From positions 1 to 11,243 of the forward strand of contig CAJFUS010000011.1 of assembly GCA_904420235.1 (NCBI GenBank): DNA of 11,243 nt, written 5' to 3'. The translations under genes and the position numbers were made by a program. Source of the DNA: Candidatus Neoanaerotignum tabaqchaliae (GTDB taxonomy: Bacteria; Bacillota; Clostridia; Lachnospirales; Anaerotignaceae). Of the stretch, positions 6,403-11,243 are shown one piece after another (positions within the stretch are counted from its first letter, which is position 1; each line of letters begins with the position of its first letter). Under the pieces are notes generated by a model. It saw nothing but the letters and a program-made list of their open reading frames with translations. It searched no databases and was not told the origin of the DNA.

Positions 6403-6861
6403 ATGAGCAGCACAAACGAAACTTTTCTTAAATACATATCTATAATACAAAGGAATTATACAAGATATATGGATTATGAACTTGAAAAAAAGCAAATAGG
6501 ATATGGCCAGCAGTTTTTCCTTCCATGTATATATGAGTATGACGGCATAACCATGTATGATTTGGCTAAAATCGGCAGGTTTGATAAAGGCACCGTTACA
6601 AAAGCTGTTCAAAAGCTTATAGAGGAAGGGTATGTAATATCTGAAACCGATGAGAACGACCGTCGTGTTAAGCATCTTCATATAACCCCAAAATCAATTC
6701 CTGTTATAGAACTTATTTATGAATTGAGAGACAGATGGAAAAACATAATTATAAAAGATATATCCATTAAAGATGAGGAAAAACTAAAATTTTTGCTTAA
6801 AGAAATAGCCGAAAATTCATGTGAAGCCATGAAAGATATAAACTTAAGGAAGGTGAGGTAA
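6403..6861 (+). CDS. MarR family transcriptional regulator
   Basis: The 152-residue protein has the MarR winged-helix layout: an N-terminal dimerisation helix, a helix-turn-helix around 50-76 with recognition helix DKGTVTKAVQKLIEEGYV (61-78), and a wing with the family's D-R-R signature at Asp86-Arg87-Arg88 in TDENDRRVKHLHIT. A C-terminal helix (about 100-145) completes the dimer interface. MarR proteins bind palindromic operators as dimers and are released by small ligands, often the substrates of an adjacent pump. Here two matching palindromes lie in its own promoter, and the MATE gene begins two bases after its stop, with the pump's AAGGAAGGTGAGG ribosome binding site inside the last codons. 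Autorepression and control of the pump are inferred. MepR of Staphylococcus aureus, paired with MepA, is the closest functional parallel. Confidence 0.92.
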   Translation: MSSTNETFLKYISIIQRNYTRYMDYELEKKQIGYGQQFFLPCIYEYDGITMYDLAKIGRFDKGTVTKAVQKLIEEGYVISETDENDRRVKHLHITPKSIPVIELIYELRDRWKNIIIKDISIKDEEKLKFLLKEIAENSCEAMKDINLRKVR

Positions 6862-6863
6862 AA

Positions 6864-8276
6864 ATGGAAGCTGTAAAAAATCCCTTAGGGTATAAGCCGG
6901 TAAAAAGTCTACTTATAACATTTTCTATACCGGCCATAGTATCCTGTCTTATCAACTCAATCTACAACATAGTAGACCAAATTTTCATAGGTCAAGGCGT
7001 TGGCTACCTTGGAAACGCCGCTACAACAGTAGCATTTCCCATAATGACAATAATTTTGGCCTTTGGAACACTTATAGGAGCCGGAAGCAGCGCCTATGCT
7101 TCCATAAAGCTTGGAGAAAAAAAAGAGGAAGAAGCCGAAAGAACAATATGCAACGCCTTTTTATTTACAATAATAGTAAGTATTATACTTGTAATTCTTG
7201 GTCTTATATTTCTTAAACCTCTTTTAAGTCTTTTCGGCGCTACCGAAAACATAATGCCATACGCCATAGACTATACATCAATAATACTTATAGGCACACC
7301 TTTTAACCTTATAAGCATAGTGTTTTCAAACCTTGCCAGAACCGACGGACACCCAAGGCTTTCCATGTATGGCATGCTTATAGGAGCCATACTTAACACT
7401 ATACTTGACCCAATATACATATTTGTTTTCCATTGGGGTGTTACAGGAGCGGCAATAGCAACAATAACGTCACAGATAATATCCGCTGTTGTTCTTGTTC
7501 AGTATTTTATAAGGCCCTCAAAAAATCCTAACCACATGCGTCTTAAGCTTTCATATATGAAGATGGATTTCAGAAGAATCGGCAGCTTTTTAACTTTGGG
7601 AATATCCTCCGGAATTACACAGTCTGTTGCTTGTATAATGCAGGTTGTAATGAACAATTCCCTTGTATATTATGGAAATCAAAACCCTATTGGCGGCGAT
7701 GTAGCATTAAGCGCTATGGGAATAGTTATGAAAATAGCCATGATTATGGCGGCTTTTGGAGTTGGAGTTGGAATAGGAGCCCAGCCAATACTTGGGTTCA
7801 ACAAAGGCGCTCAAAAATACGACAGGATACTTCAAACTTATAAGCTGGCTGTTATATACGCCACAGCTCTTATATTTATATTTTGGATTATCTGCCAGTT
7901 AATGCCTGAAACAATAATAAGCATATTTGGCAAGGAAAACGCGGAATTTACGGATTTCGCCGTTAAATGTTTAAGAATTTATCTTTTCAGCATATTTTTT
8001 GCCGGATTTCAAATAGTTTCCACAACATATTTTCAGGCCACAGGTCAGCCAATGAAAGCATCAATATTATCTATGCTTAGACAGCTTTTGCTTTTAATAC
8101 CGCTTATAATAATTCTGCCAATGTTTATGGGGCTTGACGGAATACTTTTCTCCGCACCAATAGCTGACTCCGCTTCAGCTGTTATAGTAGCTTTCTTTAT
8201 AGTTCCTGAAATAAAGAAGCTGAAAAGACTTGTTAACGAAAAACAGCTTAAAGAGTCCGCTGAGACGGTTAATTAA
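6864..8276 (+). CDS. MATE family multidrug efflux transporter (MepA-like)
   Basis: The 470-residue protein has the two six-helix halves of MATE exporters. The N half starts with PVKSLLITFSIPAIVSCLIN and keeps NIVDQIFIG (35-43, conserved Asp38), GVGYLGNAATTVAFPI (45-60) and SIKLGEKKEEEAERT (80-94). The C half has GIGAQPILGFNKGAQKYDR (303-321). The loop LDPIYIFVFHWGVTGAAIAT (181-200) is also typical. This wording fits the MepA/DinF-like branch, which exports cationic drugs or metabolites in exchange for Na+ or H+ across the cytoplasmic membrane. The length is close to MepA. It is co-transcribed and translationally linked with the marR gene; substrate and coupling ion cannot be read from the sequence. 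Confidence 0.93.
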   Translation: MEAVKNPLGYKPVKSLLITFSIPAIVSCLINSIYNIVDQIFIGQGVGYLGNAATTVAFPIMTIILAFGTLIGAGSSAYASIKLGEKKEEEAERTICNAFLFTIIVSIILVILGLIFLKPLLSLFGATENIMPYAIDYTSIILIGTPFNLISIVFSNLARTDGHPRLSMYGMLIGAILNTILDPIYIFVFHWGVTGAAIATITSQIISAVVLVQYFIRPSKNPNHMRLKLSYMKMDFRRIGSFLTLGISSGITQSVACIMQVVMNNSLVYYGNQNPIGGDVALSAMGIVMKIAMIMAAFGVGVGIGAQPILGFNKGAQKYDRILQTYKLAVIYATALIFIFWIICQLMPETIISIFGKENAEFTDFAVKCLRIYLFSIFFAGFQIVSTTYFQATGQPMKASILSMLRQLLLLIPLIIILPMFMGLDGILFSAPIADSASAVIVAFFIVPEIKKLKRLVNEKQLKESAETVN

Positions 8277-8610
8277 AAATTTATTTGCAATAAATATAAG
8301 TTTTCATTCCCCGTAAATTGATGCAAAAACATCAAAATTTACGGGGATAATTTATTGTTTATGCAAAATTACAATTTACACCAATACTCACTTAAAAAAA
8401 TTTTTAAATTCACTGCATATTTGCTATCCTAAGCTATTGCAGTATCAAAATTACAGCTCTTTACCACTACCACCCAAATTCATAAATTCCACTATTTACT
8501 GTAAAATGAGGTTTGGCTTAAATATATACTTTTAAATTCAACTGATACAAAAAATATCTTAATACCATTAAAATTTCAAAACTCTTACTTTTATGTTTAA
8601 TTCTTAAGTA
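8277..8610. other. AT-rich convergent intergenic region, no gene seen
   Basis: Beyond the MATE gene the sequence is AT-rich and carries one strong hairpin (8309-8346). No reading frame of useful length with a ribosome binding site was found, and no promoter stands out. The rest looks like simple spacer between convergent genes. Confidence 0.6.
8309..8346 (+). terminator. Long hairpin after the MATE gene, probable transcript end
   Basis: CCCCGTAAATTGATG (8309-8323) pairs with CATCAAAATTTACGGGG (8330-8346) around a CAAAAA loop, giving 15 pairs with a two-base AA bulge. It begins 33 bases after the MATE stop. The following sequence, ATAATTTATTGTTT, is AT-rich but not a clean T run, so it may end transcription inefficiently or mainly stabilise the 3' end. 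Confidence 0.55.
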
Positions 8611-8646
8611 AAAAAATAAGAACATATTAATATGCCCTTATTTTTT
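8611..8646 (-). terminator. Intrinsic terminator of the GltD-like oxidoreductase gene
   Basis: AAAAAATAAG (8611-8620) is complementary to CTTATTTTTT (8637-8646), and the interior contains the palindrome CATATTAATATG (8623-8634). In minus-strand RNA two G-U pairs join the outer and inner stems into one 16-pair helix ending in a U run; on the plus strand these are mismatches. It starts about 30 bases past the stop codon. Confidence 0.75.
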
Positions 8647-8675
8647 GAGTCTATTTTTTAAATTACAATAAAATA

Positions 8676-9896
8676 TCAGCCATTTAAGCTCATATCCAAA
8701 TCCATAGCGTCTGCAACTTTCTTTGAAAACGCCACTGCTTCCACAACTGTTCTGGCACCAAAAACAACATCGCCTGAGGCATAAACCCTTTCACATGTGG
8801 TTTTTCCATTTTCATCGGTTATTAAAAATCCTTTCTCCGAACCTTTAAGGCCGTCTGTTGTGTTAATAAGCTTATCCTTAGGACTTTGACTTATGGCTAT
8901 TATCGTGGTGTCCGCTTTCTCCTGCTCAAGCTCATCGGCATATCCAATAGCGTTTCCCTCATCGTCCATTATAACCAGTTTAAAAACAGGGCCCTCATCA
9001 TTAATTTCGCAAATTTGGCGGCAAAATTTAAACTCAGCTCCGTCAAGCTTAGCATAAGCCACTTCTTCATCAGTAGCTCTTATCTTTGTGCTCCTTGCAT
9101 ATAGTGTAACATTTCTTGCGCCCTTTCTAAGGCATGTTCTTGCAACGTCAACAGCAGTATTTCCAGCGCCTATAACAGCCACTGTCTCGCCAACGTCATG
9201 TCCGTCGGGATTTGCCAAATAGTTTATGGCATAAAGAACATCTCCCCTGCTTTCCCCCGGAATACCAAGTTTTTTTGGACGCCATACACCAGTGCCTATA
9301 AACACCGAACTGTATCCGTCTTTAAATAAATCGCCTATCTCAAGGGTTCCGCCTATTGTTGTATCAAGCCTTATTTGCACGCCAATTTCTATAAGTTTTT
9401 TTCTGTATCTTTCAAGTATTGTTTTAGGAAGCCTGTAATCCGGTATTCCATACTGAAGCATGCCGCCTATTTTTTCTTTGGCCTCAAAAATAACAATGCT
9501 GTATCCCTTTTGAGCCAATTTAAAGGCTATTGTTATTCCCGCCGGCCCAGCTCCTATTACGGCCACCTTTTTTCCGTTTTTAGGCTGACATTTTATTCTC
9601 ATTTTATCGAAATATGTATTTGAAACATAATGCTCTATTGCACTGAAATGCACAGGTATTCCTTTTTTGCCAAGTATACAGCTTCCCTCGCATTGCTCCC
9701 CGTGATTGCACACAAGGGCGCACATCATTGACAGAGGATTGTTATTAAAAAGTCTCTCTCCCGCCTCGTTTAGATTTCCGTTTTTTAAAAGCTGTATTAT
9801 TTCCGGTATAGGCGTTCCAACTGGACAGCCCTTAACACACATTGGATTTTTGCAGTTTAAGCATCTGCTTATTTCATCCATTATATATACCGACAT
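8676..9896 (-). CDS. GltD-like FAD/NAD(P)-dependent Fe-S oxidoreductase
   Basis: This 406-residue flavoprotein has the architecture of the glutamate synthase small subunit (GltD) and of NfnB. An N-terminal helical Fe-S domain has ligands Cys12, Cys15, Cys20, Cys24 and Cys59, Cys63, Cys69, Cys73. The FAD-binding GAGPAG lies at 115-120 and the NAD(P)-binding GAGNTA at 243-248. The FAD-closing motif YASGDVVFGARTVVEAVA is at 372-389. Such subunits pass electrons between NAD(P)H, FAD and two [4Fe-4S] clusters to a partner. No glutamate synthase large subunit or NfnA is nearby, so it acts alone or with a partner encoded elsewhere. I chose the ATG at 9896 because GGGAGTGA precedes it; an in-frame ATG at 9920 has no ribosome binding site. 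It is a single-gene unit with its own promoter and terminator. Family is clear; physiological reaction is not. Confidence 0.88.
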   Translation of the reverse strand: MSVYIMDEISRCLNCKNPMCVKGCPVGTPIPEIIQLLKNGNLNEAGERLFNNNPLSMMCALVCNHGEQCEGSCILGKKGIPVHFSAIEHYVSNTYFDKMRIKCQPKNGKKVAVIGAGPAGITIAFKLAQKGYSIVIFEAKEKIGGMLQYGIPDYRLPKTILERYRKKLIEIGVQIRLDTTIGGTLEIGDLFKDGYSSVFIGTGVWRPKKLGIPGESRGDVLYAINYLANPDGHDVGETVAVIGAGNTAVDVARTCLRKGARNVTLYARSTKIRATDEEVAYAKLDGAEFKFCRQICEINDEGPVFKLVIMDDEGNAIGYADELEQEKADTTIIAISQSPKDKLINTTDGLKGSEKGFLITDENGKTTCERVYASGDVVFGARTVVEAVAFSKKVADAMDLDMSLNG

Positions 9897-9903
9897 AAAA
9901 TCA

Positions 9904-9910
9904 CTCCCTT
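9904..9910 (-). promoter_or_regulatory. Ribosome binding site that sets the GltD-like start
   Basis: The minus strand reads GAAGGGAGTGATTTT then ATG at 9896, with a seven-base gap from GGGAG to ATG. The alternative ATG at 9920 lacks any such motif, so the protein loses eight residues relative to the longest frame. Confidence 0.7.
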
Positions 9911-9972
9911 CAAAAACCATGCTTATAAGTTATGTAAATGTTCAAATAAAAATACAAAATTAATTTTCACTT

Positions 9973-10001
9973 ATTTTAACTCCAATATTTTTATTCGTCA
10001 A
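9973..10001 (-). promoter_or_regulatory. Sigma-A-like promoter of the GltD-like gene
   Basis: On the minus strand TTGACG (9996-10001), a 17-base spacer and TAAAAT (9973-9978) form a near-consensus promoter. Transcription starting near 9966 would give a leader of about 70 bases, in which I see no riboswitch-like fold. Confidence 0.7.
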
Positions 10002-10030
10002 TCGTAAACTGCCATATTATAAAAAATCAT

Positions 10031-10051
10031 TGTCGTCTGCGAAAGCCGACA
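10031..10051 (+). other. Small hairpin with a GAAA tetraloop
   Basis: In plus-strand RNA TGTCG and GC pair with GC and CGACA around a GAAA tetraloop, leaving a three-base TCT bulge. It stands directly before a terminator-like hairpin. On the minus strand the loop would be TTTC. No gene or promoter on the plus strand explains it. Confidence 0.4.
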
Positions 10052-10055
10052 CCAA

Positions 10056-10079
10056 AAAAGCCTGTTTTCACGGGCTTTT
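10056..10079. terminator. Terminator-like hairpin between the trkH and GltD-like genes
   Basis: AAAAGCCTG (10056-10064) faces CGGGCTTTT (10071-10079) around TTTTCA. On the minus strand a seven-pair AAAAGCC/GGCTTTT stem is followed by a six-T run, which fits termination of a transcript from trkH, although it lies about 280 bases past the trkH stop. On the plus strand pairing is two longer (one G-U) but the T run is only four. It precedes the promoter of the next minus-strand gene. Confidence 0.6.
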
Positions 10080-10355
10080 AATAATTAATAATATAATATT
10101 AAATTACATTTTCATTTTAAACTTATTTTGCATAAATTATAAAATTTTATCCATTTTATAATGCAGTTTTTACACTTAAATATCATCTATAAGCATACAA
10201 TAATATAATTTCATTAACTATTAAAATTTTTATTAATTGAACTATGTATAAAAATAAAATCAAATATATATGTATTTTTAATGATTCTCAAAAAATCATT
10301 ATTTTTTGTAGTATGCAGTTTAAGAATATATCTCTAAAATGTTTTTAATGCACAT
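10080..10355. other. AT-rich spacer downstream of trkH, no gene seen
   Basis: Extremely AT-rich sequence without a supported reading frame. It contains one weak all-A/T inverted repeat, AATGATT (10280-10286) with AATCATT (10294-10300). On the minus strand it would be the 3' untranslated part of the trkH transcript. Confidence 0.55.
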
Positions 10356-11243
10356 TTACCGTTTTTTCCACACAGACGGCGTAAAAAGCAGTAAAAGCGG
10401 AAATATCTCAAGTCTTCCGGCAAGCATATCCAGCATAAGCACGATTTTTGAAAGCGGCGAGAATATTGAAAAGTTGCCGGTAGGCCCAACAAGTCCAAAC
10501 CCCGGCCCTATATTATTAAACGCGGCCGCTACAGCTGTAAACGTTGTTACAAGGTCATAGTTATCAATACTTACAATTACGCTTGAAACCATATATATAA
10601 TAACATATACTGCTAAAAACATCATAGCAGACTTTAATGTCTTTTCACCTACGGGCTTTCCGTCAAACTGTATAACCTTTACACTTCGAGGATGAATAAG
10701 CGTCGACATTTCATTGGCTATGTATTTTATATATATTATAAAACGGCTTACCTTTATTCCGCCGCCTGTTGAACTGGCGCATGCCCCTATAAACATAACA
10801 ATCATAAGAAGGCTTCTTGAAAATTCCGGCCATTTATTATAATCCTCGGTAACATAGCCCGTTGATGTCATTACCGATGATACGGTAAAAGTAGCATCAT
10901 GGAAACTTAAAAGAAACCCTTTTTCCGGATTATATATATTTACGGTTATGAACAATGCCACAACAATAAAAATTATAAAATACCATAGAACCTCGCTCAT
11001 TTTGAAGGCATCCTTAAACTTACGCATTAAAATAAGAAAATAAAAGTTAAAATTAACGCCAAAAAGAAGCATAAACACAGTTACTATAACATTTATGGTT
11101 ACACCATAGCTGGCCATAGAACTATTCTTAATTCCAAATCCTCCCGTTCCAGCCGTTCCCATAGCTATGCACACAGCGTCAAAAATAGGCATTTTGTTTA
11201 TTATAAGAAGTACTGTTTGAAAAACCGTAAGAGAAAAATATAT
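10356..11243 (-). CDS. trkH: TrkH/KtrB family potassium uptake protein, C-terminal part
   Basis: The reading frame stays open to the window edge, so the 295 residues visible are the C-terminal part of a protein normally about 450-500 long; the ATG at 11192 is internal. Three of the four pore-loop repeats are seen. They are GTAGTGGF (second, at 11139-11162), VMTSTGY (third) after a hydrophobic stretch, and AAFNNIGPGFG (fourth). Between the third and fourth lies GACASSTGGGIKVSRF, the usual linker. The protein ends with LAGRLEIFPLLLLF and a basic tail. TrkH/KtrB proteins are the K+-conducting membrane subunits, gated by a cytoplasmic TrkA/KtrA RCK protein. No trkA gene follows it here; it may lie upstream, outside the window. 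The filter glycines look intact, so the pump is probably functional. Confidence 0.92.
   Translation of the reverse strand: MYFSLTVFQTVLLIINKMPIFDAVCIAMGTAGTGGFGIKNSSMASYGVTINVIVTVFMLLFGVNFNFYFLILMRKFKDAFKMSEVLWYFIIFIVVALFITVNIYNPEKGFLLSFHDATFTVSSVMTSTGYVTEDYNKWPEFSRSLLMIVMFIGACASSTGGGIKVSRFIIYIKYIANEMSTLIHPRSVKVIQFDGKPVGEKTLKSAMMFLAVYVIIYMVSSVIVSIDNYDLVTTFTAVAAAFNNIGPGFGLVGPTGNFSIFSPLSKIVLMLDMLAGRLEIFPLLLLFTPSVWKKR

Noticed and set aside
6340..6681. Minus-strand frame of 113 codons opposite marR
   Set aside because: It is antisense to the marR gene and its promoter, and resembles no known protein.
9897..9920. Earlier ATG for the GltD-like gene
   Set aside because: No ribosome binding site; GGGAGTGA inside this segment serves the ATG at 9896.
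10280..10300. Inverted repeat AATGATT/AATCATT resembling a Fur box or terminator
   Set aside because: Symmetry is only seven A/T-rich pairs around an asymmetric centre, it lies downstream of a gene, not in a promoter, and on the minus strand it is followed by A not T.
1..11243. CRISPR arrays, insertion sequences, prophage, tRNA or rRNA genes
   Set aside because: I found no regularly spaced repeats, transposase or integrase motifs, terminal repeats or tRNA-like folds by reading either strand.

Overview
The window looks like chromosomal DNA from a low-GC anaerobic Firmicute, most likely a member of Clostridia. Three things point there: AT-rich intergenic regions, strong purine-rich ribosome binding sites (GGAGG/AGGTG types), and a gene set of bacterial ferredoxins, a GltD-like flavoprotein, a bacterial NSS symporter and a MarR/MATE pair. 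The genus is not determined from sequence alone. I see no rRNA, tRNA, CRISPR array, phage gene, transposase or plasmid function.

Layout. (1) 38-3509, minus strand: a three-gene operon running CbxX/CfqX-type AAA+ ATPase, then an Eis-like GNAT acetyltransferase, then a DUF2156 (MprF C-domain-like) protein. It has a sigma-A-like promoter at 3566-3594 and a strong terminator at 7-32. (2) 3691-4460, minus: a 2x[4Fe-4S] ferredoxin overlapping by one base (TAATG) a small membrane protein with paired cysteine motifs of the NapH/NosR type. (3) 4585-5895, minus: a monocistronic NSS-family sodium symporter with a very good promoter (TTGAGA-17-TATAAT) and its own terminator. (4) 6403-8276, plus: a MarR regulator translationally linked to a MepA-like MATE efflux pump. 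The promoter region carries two near-identical 14-bp palindromes, GTTGA(C/A)TACTCAAC, which are the probable autoregulatory operators. (5) 8676-9896, minus: a stand-alone GltD-like FAD/NAD(P) Fe-S oxidoreductase with its own promoter and terminator. (6) 10356-11243, minus: the C-terminal part of a TrkH/KtrB potassium transporter that runs off the right edge.

How the parts fit. The minus-strand units follow each other as terminator then promoter (3616-3659 then 3566-3594; 4533-4564 then 4492-4497; 10056-10079 then 9973-10001), so each is probably expressed independently. The most coherent regulatory story is the self-controlled MarR-MATE drug-export cassette, which resembles the mepR-mepA arrangement of Staphylococcus. 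The least explained unit is the AAA+/Eis-like/DUF2156 operon, which links a remodelling-type ATPase to two proteins expected to have acyltransferase folds. The split membrane ferredoxin pair is also an orphan, with no visible redox partner. Most of the window is otherwise ordinary housekeeping or transport DNA.
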